From contig OX442319.1 of the NCBI GenBank assembly GCA_949358305.1, positions 13,144,001 through 13,208,000 of the forward strand: a stretch of 64,000 nt of DNA, in the 5' to 3' direction. The first letter of the stretch is position 1. Each line of letters starts with the position of its first letter. This document shows positions 21,973-32,494 of the stretch, one piece after another. Below the pieces are notes generated by a model that was not told the DNA's origin, made no database searches, and saw nothing but the letters and a program-made list of their open reading frames with translations. The DNA comes from Strigamia acuminata. Taxonomy: Eukaryota; Arthropoda; Chilopoda; Geophilomorpha; Linotaeniidae. A program made the translations under genes and the position numbers.

Positions 21973-23717
21973 TGTGATGATTACAAATCGATAGTTATCA
22001 ATGTTCACCATAGATGGCGCTGTTTAACCAACGCGCGTATTTCAAACTCGGTTAAAACTAAAAAGTGTGATAAATAATTATTTAGACACGGTGAATAAAA
22101 TATAACTATTTTATTCGATATAAATTAAGTATTAATTACTTAATGATGTTGATTCTATCGAATCAATATCCACACTACTTACCTGTCAAAGGGAACCAAT
22201 CGGACCCTTCTGGACCCCAACTGGGCCCATCTGGACATAGTCATATATTAGGTCCGGACTAGTGACCCACGAATCCGTCGATTCGTACGCTGATTGGCTG
22301 TCGCCAATCTAGTAGTTCTACAGAACTATATAAGCTCCAGTTTCTCACTTTTTTGTCCCTGGCTTGATAACTGAACTTGTATATTGTCTGTAGTTGAATT
22401 GTTATCGTTTGATTTCATTATTCTCTATCGACACATCAGGCCACCTCAGCTCTCCACAGATAGTATTCATTACTATCTGTTATTGTTGTTGTAAGGCCTT
22501 TTCGGGAAGGCCAACTCCGGTAATAGACATGCATTCGCATGAAATGGCCCCGTAACGTTAGCCAGCTGTTCTACGGGACAGTAGGACTTCGTACGGTGGC
22601 TTAATATAACGGTCGTATACAGTACGACCTTGCTAAATGAAAATAGGTCCCTCAGCTAACTGGCCACAGTCCGCTGCAGGATGGTTGTTGTAAACAACCC
22701 ACGCAGGTTCCCGTCTTTCTATGATTGGTCCTTCCGCTCGTTAAAAGTCGGTAAAGGCCTAATGCACAGGTAACACGCCGGGTTGGTAGCCCGTGAGTAA
22801 TATCTTCAGATGTTGCGATAAATAACTACCTGGATAATGGTAATCCAACGGCAGTGGCCAAATAATATTTTACCCGGTGCTCGATCTGCTGATCCCGTCA
22901 TCGTAAGGCATGCTGGCGGATGGAGGAGTCAAATCCTCCCGCGATGGTTCTCTCGACCGTCGTGACGGTCCCCGCCCCATCGTACCCTCCGGGTTAGTAA
23001 CCCGTGAACGATATATAAAATATGTCGTGTTAAACAAATTACTTGGGCATTGGTAATCCTGTATTGGCAACATCTTTTTATACCGGTAAGTCCATAGAAA
23101 TGTTTACCTGGTGGTTGGTACCACCGATAGCGAGTTAAAGCACACAATTAAATACTCGGCGCCTGATCACGAGATCTTGTCGTCGTAAGGCATGCTGGCG
23201 GATGGAGTCTCAACAACTCCCGCGACGTTCTCTCAATTGTCGTGACGGTCCCCGCCCAATTAATATTTATACAACAATTCATTTGTTGTATTCCACTAAT
23301 TACTTTACTTTTATTCATTTGGAACATGGAATATTCTGCTGAATATTCCTACTTATGCGAAGGACTCTTCGCATTATTAGATACTCGATGCTGCGGACCA
23401 AATACGTCTCCGTAGCGATATTTGTGACGATGCCGCAAGTCAGCCGTATTCCTCTGGCTTCGCCCGGATCCTCAACCAGTTGATGCCGCCCGTTTACACG
23501 CGTCAAGAACCCATCTTTTGTCGTTAATATTTAGTAATAAATATGTTATGTCACACTAAAACTGTAAGTTGTTTCTATTCGATCACGAGCCATGTTTGTA
23601 AAGACTTCCGTAGCTTATCTCGGTTAGGTTGTTGCTAAAACTTAGCAACGTCTTGTATAAACCGAATTATCTATCTCAAAAGGACTAATAAATTAGCCCA
23701 AAAGTAGAATCGTCACA
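21973..23717 (+). repeat. 5' LTR of element C
   Basis: 1745 bp. The TATA box TATATAAG is at 22327-22334, so transcription should start near 22355-22365 and about 1.36 kb of the LTR would be transcribed as leader. That transcribed part is a chain of hairpins: 22456-22480 (10-bp stem), 22495-22512, 22528-22541, 22611-22629, 22990-23004, 23110-23125, 23270-23290, 23328-23349 (9-bp stem), 23357-23372. Two related ~80-bp modules (22897-22980, 23180-23260) share the core AAGGCATGCTGGCGGATGGA and end in CGTGACGGTCCCCGCCC. Confidence 0.95.
22327..22334 (+). promoter_or_regulatory. TATA box of element C LTR
   Basis: TATATAAG about 350 bp into the LTR; the same site recurs in the 3' LTR at 35108-35115. 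It splits the LTR into a short U3 and a very long transcribed R-U5. Confidence 0.65.
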
Positions 23718-23719
23718 AG

Positions 23720-23737
23720 TGGAGGTTCCACCGAGAT
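23720..23737 (+). other. Primer binding site (tRNA-Gln)
   Basis: TGGAGGTTCCACCGAGAT, two bases after the 5' LTR. Its complement ATCTCGGTGGAACCTCCA is the 3' end of eukaryotic tRNA-Gln (established knowledge). Elements A and B use the same tRNA with one base change (GTCCCACC). Confidence 0.85.
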
Positions 23738-24860
23738 AAGGCTGCAAAAATTCAAATGAATTTTGAAGTTTTCGTGTGTTTATGAGAATTCGGAAATATA
23801 CTTGCAGTGTTAAAATTTCAAATGAAATTTTTTGTGTGTAAAATAAATTTCGAGCGAAATTTGTATTTGTGTTTAATATTTTTTATTCTGTTTTAGGACT
23901 TCTCGCAAGGAAATAAGTGTAATTCATTTTATTCCGGTTTTCCGTCGTGGAAATTATGTGTTTTAACAAAACTAATAATTTCTACCGCGTGGTCAGGCCT
24001 AAAGGCCCAACCCCGAAAGTGAGAATCTTGCCCGAACTTGTTGAAATTGGTTCCGCCCGGGTAACGTCATTTTGTCGTCGACAATCTGACAAAACCACGC
24101 GGTCGGGCCTAATTTTGAAAAGTTGATTTTTGATGGAATTCTTAAAGAACTCTATCAATTTAACAGTTGTTTTAATTTTTTAGAATACTCTTTTAAAATA
24201 TATTTTGCTTGAGACTTCAAGTTAAACCTAAATTTATTTGCCTAAATAAATTAGAAAGAAAATTGACGTTTTTCAAAGGAATTAAAATTTATATTTTATT
24301 TCAAAGTGGGTTTACCTTATTTTACAGACTTGATCTACATTAAATTGTCGGTTAAAAATCGTGATCTCAAGCCATTGAAATCGAAATTTACGAATGGAAT
24401 ACCACTCGAATTTTAGCGAAGAAGAATTCTCGCTGTTGCGTTGCCTAGCAACCCGTGTTGTGCAAAGAAGCCGTCGATTCAAACGAATCGGCGCGTCTTT
24501 TGAAATTACGAGTTTTAAAACTTTAAAAAATTCCATAAAGGTGATCATTCATTTATTAATAAATGCGGTGATATTTTAAAATATTTTAAGAAGTATCCAT
24601 TTTGTTTGGTGACTACGTCATAACACTGGAATCTGTCAAGATTACGGTTCCACGAACTTAATGATTTCCACCAATCTCGGACGAGATTAGACTCTCGCGA
24701 GACTAGCGTTGATACTTGACCAATCAGAGAGGTGTATCGAAGTACCCTTACTTCCCTTCGAACTAGTGTGACCACTGCTTCGTTTGCGATCCTCCTGAAC
24801 GTTTGCAACTTCATCGTTATCTCTCAGACTTAGGAAATTTTCTTAGTTTTAAGTTTAGTT
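23738..24860 (+). other. 5' leader of element C
   Basis: Non-coding, about 1.1 kb. Contains two CACGCGGTC/CGCGTGGTC stretches around 23985-24105 and, at 24435-24510, a GTTGCCTAGCAAC plus CGATTCAAACGAATCG double hairpin that has a counterpart near the 3' LTR (34550-34610). Confidence 0.6.
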
Positions 24861-27077
24861 ATGACTAATAACCAGCATCACATGAACACCCGTGGTAAGG
24901 AAAGAACTTGTTTGACCGGTGGAATGAATCTATCCGGGTTTATACCTGCTCCTAATGGAACTGAAGAAGTGGAAAACCACGCGGTCCATAATGGCGTTTC
25001 AAATGAAACAGCCGGACCATCTGGAGAAAATAGGGCTCCACGTGAACCTACTCCGCCTGGAGAAGAGGAATGCATTCCTGAAGGTTCTCATTTAGGCCGA
25101 GGCGGTCTATTATTTTGTCAGGATCACGGTTTGAACCCAAACCAATTTAGATCTTTGACCGAAGTGTTAGATTTTGTACACGCGCCTCGTGCTACGTCGG
25201 AGCAATCCCATTCCCCAGCCAGCCAAAGATTAAATAATTTTAGTCCCACTCCTTCGACGCCTATTTCTAGATATAGAAATAAAAATGCACAACCTCCTCG
25301 TCAAGATCAGTCGAATTTGACACCAGGAGATTTTTATCGTGCTTTCCAGCAACGATTACGAGCGAATAACTTCGCTCGCAACCAACAAAGAGGATTTACA
25401 AATCCAGAGAACTTTGAGAATACGTTCAACAGAGCGAATTTGGGTCCGCCTAATATGGCCAACCCTAATCCAAGTTTTCCAAACGAATCAAATAGTTGTC
25501 CGAATCTCGCTGGAAATTTGAACCCAAATACAGGTGCGACAAGAGGTCCAAACCGCCGTTTTGACCCAAATTCTAGATTTACAAACGATTCTAGTCCAGC
25601 ACCTAATATGCAAAGGGGTCACCCAGTTCCTCCGAACTCGAATAACCCGAATAATCCTTCTACTGGAACTCCAGGAAATTCAAATAACTATTTGAATCGG
25701 GGTACGCCAGGTAATTCGAACAATCGTCCGAATTTTGGTAATCAAGAAAGTTCGAACAATCGCCCGAATTTTAACAATCGAGATAATTCTAATTATGGGA
25801 ACCAAGGTAATTCGAATAACCATTCGAATTTTGGTAACCACAGTAGACCGAATCAAGGAGGGTCGAATAATTTCAACCCTAACAGTGGTGGCTCAAGTCA
25901 AAATAACTCGAGTCAACCAAACAATGGCGGATCGTCAAATGACAATTCGCGGCCCCCCAGTAGCTTTGGAATGACGGCTGATGACCTCGCGTCAATTGCC
26001 ACAACCATGCACAAGTTGATGCAGGCAGGAAAAAGTTCCGCCTCTGTCCCTCAAACTAACTGTTTGAAACCGCCAGATATCCCTGTTTTCTCCGGAAAAG
26101 CAGAAGAAAGCGAACGCTTTCTCAATATTGTAAAAAATGTCGCTTTTCTGCGAAACATGTCACTCGATGACATGCTTGTTAAAGGCGTGGCCGGTTACTT
26201 AACTGAGCAAGCGCATGGTTGGTTTCATGAAAGGAGAGAAGATTTCATATCTTGGGAAGTATTTGAACAGGCGTTCAAAGAACGGTTTGTAGCCACTCGA
26301 CAAGAGCGGACGAACCAACTAACTAAGTTGAAACAACTGGAAACGGAAAGTCTTTACGACTTTATGCACAAATATTACCAGTTATGGATATTACAAGACA
26401 GTCTTGATGCAAAAGGAGCTGGTTGTCTTTTTATCGGGAGTGTAACTCCTGCTAACGATTTGCTTTTGCATACGCAAGGCATAGCGGATCTGCCTCTGAC
26501 AGAGATTTATGCCGTTATAACTAAAAATAAAGGCTTGTACAGTCGTACAGCTAATGGAGCAAGGGAAAATATTTCCAATCCAGTCGTTTTCCCACCTCGA
26601 AAATCGGACACACGTCCTCAGTCGAAGGCAAATGCTAAATCTTTAACTTTGGATTCACAAGAACAACTTAATATTTGTGATGAAGAGTTACCTGAGGAAT
26701 GCGAGGCCGTTTATCTAATAAATGGAGTAGTGGATCAGACCAGACGTGGTCAATTAGTTTGTTACCACTGTAAGAAACCAGGACACATGCGTCGAGAATG
26801 TCCGGACTTAAAACCACGTGCAAATTTCAACTCTGAAGAGTTGCAAAAACGAAGTACGCCGGATTCCCCGACTGTGGATCCTACTTCTAAACGTCCTAAT
26901 AACAGATGGATAACTCAAGAAGTGTTGGATGCAACACTAGATGCTAAACTTGATGCGAAATTAAATACTTTTGAAAATAAGTTACAAACTTCGCTGACCA
27001 ACTCGTTGGCAGAAATGGTCAAAACTTTGATCAAGCCCGAATCGACAGATTCAAGTGCGACTAGTTCAAAAAACTAG
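24861..27077 (+). CDS. gag: Gag polyprotein of element C
   Basis: 738 residues, ATG at 24861, stop TAG 27075-27077. Residues 82-110 contain LLFCQDHGL...FVHAPR, the counterpart of the YC...EA..YV motif in the other elements. A long Asn/Ser/Gly-rich tract (about 195-370, many NPN, NSNN, NRPNF words) separates it from the capsid-like gag domain (about 395-570; IPVFSGKAEESERFLNIVK, HGWFHERREDFISWEVFE). The CCHC knuckle CYHCKKPGHMRREC is at about 634. The C-terminal tail is charged, with repeated DATLDAKLDAKL, probably helical. The protein should form virus-like particles with element RNA. The last codons form a slippery heptamer leading into pol. Confidence 0.92.
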   Translation: MTNNQHHMNTRGKERTCLTGGMNLSGFIPAPNGTEEVENHAVHNGVSNETAGPSGENRAPREPTPPGEEECIPEGSHLGRGGLLFCQDHGLNPNQFRSLTEVLDFVHAPRATSEQSHSPASQRLNNFSPTPSTPISRYRNKNAQPPRQDQSNLTPGDFYRAFQQRLRANNFARNQQRGFTNPENFENTFNRANLGPPNMANPNPSFPNESNSCPNLAGNLNPNTGATRGPNRRFDPNSRFTNDSSPAPNMQRGHPVPPNSNNPNNPSTGTPGNSNNYLNRGTPGNSNNRPNFGNQESSNNRPNFNNRDNSNYGNQGNSNNHSNFGNHSRPNQGGSNNFNPNSGGSSQNNSSQPNNGGSSNDNSRPPSSFGMTADDLASIATTMHKLMQAGKSSASVPQTNCLKPPDIPVFSGKAEESERFLNIVKNVAFLRNMSLDDMLVKGVAGYLTEQAHGWFHERREDFISWEVFEQAFKERFVATRQERTNQLTKLKQLETESLYDFMHKYYQLWILQDSLDAKGAGCLFIGSVTPANDLLLHTQGIADLPLTEIYAVITKNKGLYSRTANGARENISNPVVFPPRKSDTRPQSKANAKSLTLDSQEQLNICDEELPEECEAVYLINGVVDQTRRGQLVCYHCKKPGHMRRECPDLKPRANFNSEELQKRSTPDSPTVDPTSKRPNNRWITQEVLDATLDAKLDAKLNTFENKLQTSLTNSLAEMVKTLIKPESTDSSATSSKN

Positions 27078-27108
27078 ATCCGGGGGACGAAGGTTTATTC
27101 CATCCCCC
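27068..27108 (+). promoter_or_regulatory. Probable -1 ribosomal frameshift signal between gag and pol
   Basis: A AAA AAC (27068-27074) is a canonical X XXY YYZ heptamer in the gag frame, placed directly before the gag TAG stop. After a 7-base spacer comes GGGGGA (27082-27087), which can pair with TCCCCC (27103-27108). The pol frame is -1 relative to gag and is open across this point. All three parts of a frameshift signal are visible; efficiency is unknown. Confidence 0.75.
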
Positions 27109-28659
27109 AGAAGTGGCCAATGCTACGTCGGAATCTTTATTTATGGATGTAGACACAACTTGTCTTGAAGAAGCCACTAGTCATAGTGGCGGAGTAGAGG
27201 AAAATATACAAGAAATGACGGAGCAATTAAAAAATCTGACATTGTTTCCTCACAAGTGCTACACGAAGAAATTCTGTAGACTTCGCCGACTCAACAGAGT
27301 CATAGGCGGCAATAATTTGCACAATATTACTTTAGGTAATAATAAAGATGATCCTCGAATGAAGATCACAATTGGTGGGCTCACCTACAACGCGCTCATG
27401 GATACAGGAGCATCTCAATGTTACATCGGAGAACAACTCTTGTCTGAAACTCAGGCTTTGCCCGAATTCTTACAAGAGGCTCCCAGAAACATGATGGTGA
27501 ACGCTGTAGGCGTAGCACACAAGCCTGTCGGACAAATAACTTTGTGCGTACAATGGGCTGATGAACTTACACCAATAAATTTCATCGTTTTGGCAAAACG
27601 AGTTTGTGGCTTGATACTTGGTCACAATTTCATGCGCAGACAGAAAATTAGTCCGCATCCACATTTACAAGAGTTCTCTTGTGCAGATAAACCCAATTGG
27701 TCCGCCCCGTATGAGTCGGAAGAAGCCAATTTTGCCCTCGCCCCGTTAAATCGAATTACTTTCGATTATTTAGGACTGTCGTCCACTCTAAACTCAATTG
27801 AGTTAACAGACACTCCTGTGTTGACTTGGGATGAGAAATTAGTTGAGGAGAGCGACTGCACTCCAGAGCAAAGACTAGCACTTCGCGAAGTGGTTAACTC
27901 GATACCGAATGTATTTCGTGATCAAGTTGGGTGCACTAACGTGACCCAGCATCGTATTAAGTTCAAGGAAGGGCATTCATTGCCCAAAATGCAGTATAGA
28001 ATGTATAACCCGGCCAAGAGAGCCATTATGACCAAACTAGCTGCGGAACTTGAACAGGATGGACTGATTGAAAAGGCCAAAGGGCCATTTATAAGTCATC
28101 CAGTCATCGTTGCGAAGCCTGACGGCTCGTATAGGATGTGTATTGACTACCGGTGGCTGAATGCCATCACCGAAGTCGAAGTAATACAAATGCCGAGTAT
28201 TGACCTTTTGTTGCATAATACTGGTCCGGCAAAGTATTTTACGTCTATTGACCTTGTTAAAGGTTACTACCAAGTCGAAATGTGTAAGGAAGATCGTCCA
28301 AAAACGGCGTTTTATACGCCAAACGGCCCTTATCAATTTGTGCGAATGCCGTTCGGCCTTTGCAATGCGCCTTGTACCTTCCAGCGTCTGATGGAAGGCA
28401 TTTTAGGCTCGGCTTTACAAGACTACGCGTTAGTTTATTTGGATGACGTAATTGTGTATTCAGATAATTGGGATGATCATCTCAAACATGTTCGAGATGT
28501 TTTGGAAAGGCTTAACCAAGCCAACATGACAATAAATAAAGCGAAATCTCGTTTTGGGCGCACAGAATTAAAATTCTTGGGCCACTGGATTAAACCCGAA
28601 GGTCTCTTCGGTGATCCCGATAAAATATCGGCGATCATGAAATTTCCCACCCCCACGTG
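27071..28659 (+). pseudogene. pol: Pol of element C, first part: protease and reverse transcriptase
   Basis: Frame entered by -1 frameshift from gag, with no own ATG needed (the visible frame opens with GTG at 27113). The retropepsin has DTGAS about 97-101 residues after that GTG and LILGHNF near its end. Reverse transcriptase follows with KPDGSYRMCIDYRWLN, YFTSIDLVKGYYQV, MPFGLCNAPCTFQRLM, the catalytic YLDDVIVYSD, and FLGHWI. The reading frame is then shifted by a 155-bp MITE at 28660-28814 and runs to a stop at 28826-28828. Everything before the insertion looks intact; the enzyme part is broken between RT and RNase H. Confidence 0.92.
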
Positions 28660-28814
28660 CAGGGCTGGACTGGGAACAAATTTATTGCCGGGAAATCTGG
28701 GTGTCCGGGCCACAATTAATGAAGTCGGGACAGGCCACAGCAGGCCGCGACAGGCTACAACGGCCACGGGCCACCGGGAAACTCCCGGTAGCCCGCCGGG
28801 CCAGTCCAGCACTG
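28660..28814. mobile_element. hAT-type MITE inserted in pol
   Basis: 155 bp bounded by imperfect inverted ends (CAGGGCTGGACTGGG and, reversed, CAGTGCTGGACTGGC) and flanked by a perfect 8-bp duplication CCCACGTG (28652-28659 and 28815-28822). An 8-bp duplication and CAG(G/T)G-type ends fit hAT elements (family knowledge). MITE plus duplication adds 163 bases, which shifts the pol frame. Confidence 0.9.
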
Positions 28815-28822
28815 CCCACGTG

Positions 28823-31436
28823 TGCTAAAGACATTCAGCGCTTTCACGGCATGACTAACTTCTTCAGGAAGTTTGTTCCAAATCACGGAACTATTGCCGC
28901 ACCATACACACGTATGATGAATGAGAAAACTCCATTTGAATGGGGAGATGAGCAGACAGAAGCTTTTAATAAAATTAAAGAGCTACTTTGTGGCGACAAT
29001 TGTCTACACAAACCAGATATGACTCTGCCATTTGTTGTCATGACTGACGCGTCACATGAAGGCTTAGGAGCTGTCCTTTGCCAAGACGTCGATATATTCG
29101 ATGAAAAGAAGCAGAAAAACATTTCTGTACCCAGACCTGTAGCTTATGCAAGCAGAGTTTTACGTGGAGCGGAGAAGCGTTATACAACGCCAGAACTCGA
29201 ATGTCTCGCAGTCGTGTGGGCTATTGATCGATTTAAACCATATCTCGAATATGGTACATTCACTTTAGAGTCAGATGCAGAAGCACTGAAATGGTTGATG
29301 CGAACGCCTGAACCATCTGGGAAATTTGGCCGTTGGGCCTTAAGAATCCAATGTGGAAATTTTAAAATTGTTTTTCGAAAAGGTGCTGCTAACCAAGTTG
29401 CAGATGCACTTTCTAGAGCCCCACTAACGGAGGAAGACATTCCTCTTCGTGACCATGTGGAACCTGTTGAAATTAAACAATATTGGCCTGAGTGGGACGG
29501 AAATCCTTCTGTTTCATTAAATCGTGCCCCGGAGAAACGAGAATATTTGGCTAGTGTGCGTTCCTATTTTTCAGAAAATTCTAAAGAATGTTCTGAAGAA
29601 AAGGAGGGGAAGGAAGTACAAGAAACCTTGTACAGTGCGTTGACTGAAGTACTTAAAGAAGTCCCTCCTACAAGGAGAGAATTAATAGATGCTCAGTTAC
29701 TTGATACTGAATGCAAACGCATTCGAGAATATTTATTGAATGACAAGGTTGTTGGGATACCACAATCTGAAATAAAAGAATGGAAAAACAAAGTCAAAAA
29801 CTATTGTTTGGACAAAAAAGAAGTTGATGGTGATCAAATGATCATCTATTTTAACCCTTCGTTCGAAGAGGAATTAAACGATTCGGGAAATGGCTTTAAA
29901 GCCGTTGTACCCAGTTCACTCGTAAAACGAGTACTCTTCGCTTGTCATGGCCACCCCCTAAGCGGTCACGCTGGGATGAGTAAGACGCTTGAGAAAACGC
30001 GTTTAATATATTTCTGGCCTGGTATGAGTAGAAGTGTCAGGAACTACGTCAAAAGCTGCACGCACTGTGCTCAGTACAAGCCTATTCAACAGAAAAGGCA
30101 CGCAGCTCCTTACACACCACACAACATGACCAATCCTTGGGAATGTATTAACATGGACTTGATGGGCCCGAAACCCGCGGGAAGGTCCCAAAACCAGTAT
30201 ATTTTTGTCATTATTGACAATTGTACCAAGTTCGTTGAAATTAAGGCTTTGACAAAAGCCACGAGCGCTAACTGCGTTCAAGAATTAAGATCTGTTACAA
30301 ACAGATGGGGACACCCCAAAAAGATTGTGAGCGATAACGGAAAACAATTTGTTTCCGATATTTACAATGAGTATTGCGATATGTACAACATTCGCCCGTC
30401 TCATACGAGCACATATCATGCCCAGGCGAACCCGACAGAGCGAGCCAATAGAGATATAAAAACCATGCTGGCTTTGTACACAGATGTGCACACGCAATGG
30501 CCAAGATATCTAGACGAATTCGCATTTGCAATGCGAAATAATGTCTCAGCGGCAACGGGCTCAAGCCCGATGTTACTGAACACCGGACGAATCGTAACAT
30601 TACCTTTCGACCCAAGGATTATTAAACATGCCAATCCATTTGACAAAGAAAATCCAGAAAAATATGTCAGAGTACTATTGGATGTATTGCGTAGATCGCA
30701 TCAAGAGATGCATCGCAGAATTCAATTGAATTTTGAACGACATAGGAAAATACACGAACAGAAGTTCGTAATTACGGAGTTTGAAGTTGGAGATTTAGTT
30801 TGGAAACAAACTCACATTCTCTCGTGCGCAGATAAAAATATTTCTGCTGGTTTCGCAGAGAAGAGAGATGGTCCGTGGGAGATTACTAAAGTACTTCCTG
30901 GAGGAGCGTATAAATTACGCAAATTAGCTGATGGTTCGATTGAAAAATCAGTAAATATTAAAGCGTTGTACCCCTATACGCCCTCATACCCGATTGAGAC
31001 TTGGAAAGTAGGACAAAAGTCCGCCTCTTACTCGCCTCAAGAAAATCCTAAATGGATGGACGAAAGTAATCAACTTCCGGATGCTGAAGAAATGGAATTA
31101 ATTCCTGAAACTTCTTCAGAAATTCCAATGGAATTATCCGACTCAACTTCGGTGCAAATTGACAAATCTGCACCCATTAAGTCTAAACATAGACACAGAC
31201 AACGATTAACTGCTATAGAAAAGAAAGCGGCGTTGAAAAGAGGTGAAACTCCAAAGAAACCACCTCGAAAACCCCGCAAACCCCAACCGGTAGTTCCACG
31301 AACTAGCACTCGTCCACGACGAGAACGAAAACCAAATCCTAAATATGCAGATGAAAATTTCGTGCGAAACATCACTGCAGTATTTAAAAAACCATACCAA
31401 CAACGAGGAAAAGCCTCAAAGTTCTGTTGGAATTGA
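28823..31436 (+). pseudogene. pol: Pol of element C, second part: RNase H and integrase
   Basis: Picks up in the frame that pol has before the MITE once the 163 inserted bases are discounted. RNase H shows TDASHEGLGAVL, ELECLAVVWAIDRFKPYL and a SDAEALKWL block. The integrase HHCC zinc-binding region shows HGHPLSGHAGMSKTL...CTHCAQYK; the catalytic triad is spread over MDLMGPK (D), IVSDNGKQF (D) and NPTERANRD (E). A GPY/F-like module follows (RDGPWEITKVLPGGAYKL). The tail is basic and proline-rich (KPPRKPRKPQP). No further frame break after the MITE. Confidence 0.92.
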
Positions 31437-32494
31437 TAAAGTTTTATCCAAAACTTGAAGACTGTAATTATTCACATGTCTGACAGGTGTAGTGATTTAT
31501 AATCTCAACACCGGGGGACAAGATATTACGATATTTATGGAAATTTATATTAAAAATATGAATTTGTTGCGATGATTTAAAAATTCGGTAGAATATTTTA
31601 ATTTTTTGGTCGTATTTACATGTATTTTAACCAAAATACAGAGAATTACTGTGAAAAGTGATAATCTCGCGTAATTACGAAGGTACGAGACTTACGAGGT
31701 GTGATTAAACCTCGAACCCGACAATTAAAAGGGAATAAAATTCCCAGGGTTCATTGCACACAAACACTTCGTTAACACACACGGATACTAGTGACTTCGT
31801 CCCTTCGACCCGTCTTCACTTTTTCGACTTGAGAATTTCGACGCTAATTCATTCAGCCGACTTCAAAACCGGAAAATTAGCTTCTAATTGTAAGTAGTTT
31901 TCGTAAATATTCTTTGACTAAAGAATTAAGAAATTGTTCGCAACAATTGGTAAAATATCGGCGTCCCGATAAAAAAGTTATAAATTCACGTGCTGTCATA
32001 AGCGTGAATCGGCATTAAATCACTCTGGAAGTTTAGCTATTCAGTCGAATAGTTGGGTTAAATTTAATAATTATTTATTAAGTTTAAGTACGTAGGCACC
32101 AATTATTTAAATCAAGTCGCGGTCGAGGCTTGCAAAAATTATTTAGCGGTGAATTTTCGATTTGAGATATTTTTTAGACTAAGTGTTAATTAATTAATAC
32201 GAAAGTTATCTTTGATATTCGAAAAGTTGGATTAAATAGTTTAAGGAAACTAAAAGGATTTTTCTTTTGAAAAATCAACAAGTTGCGATTTTCGATGAAA
32301 ATCTTGGTCGGCGAGTCCATTCTCGTGTCATAAACACAAGGGGAATGTGACTCATTAGTGTCACGTGTTAGGGGTTATAAATAACTCGAGTTGTGTATTT
32401 TCGTTGCGAACAATACGTTTTAATTCTTTGGACTCAAGGAATGATTATTTAGAGTGGAATTATTTTTAATAAAATAATTTATTTGCGTCTGCAG
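31437..32494 (+). other. Spacer between pol and third ORF of element C
   Basis: About 1.06 kb without coding potential, AT-rich. It ends in TTTATTTGCGTCTGCAG immediately before the ATG of the third ORF, a plausible 3' splice site, so the third ORF could be expressed from a spliced RNA in the way env genes of errantivirus-type elements are. Confidence 0.45.

Noticed and set aside
22870-23506. Short minus-strand frames in the element C LTR (repeated at 35651-36287)
   Set aside because: They overlap the hairpin chain, run against the element's direction and occur only because both LTRs are identical.
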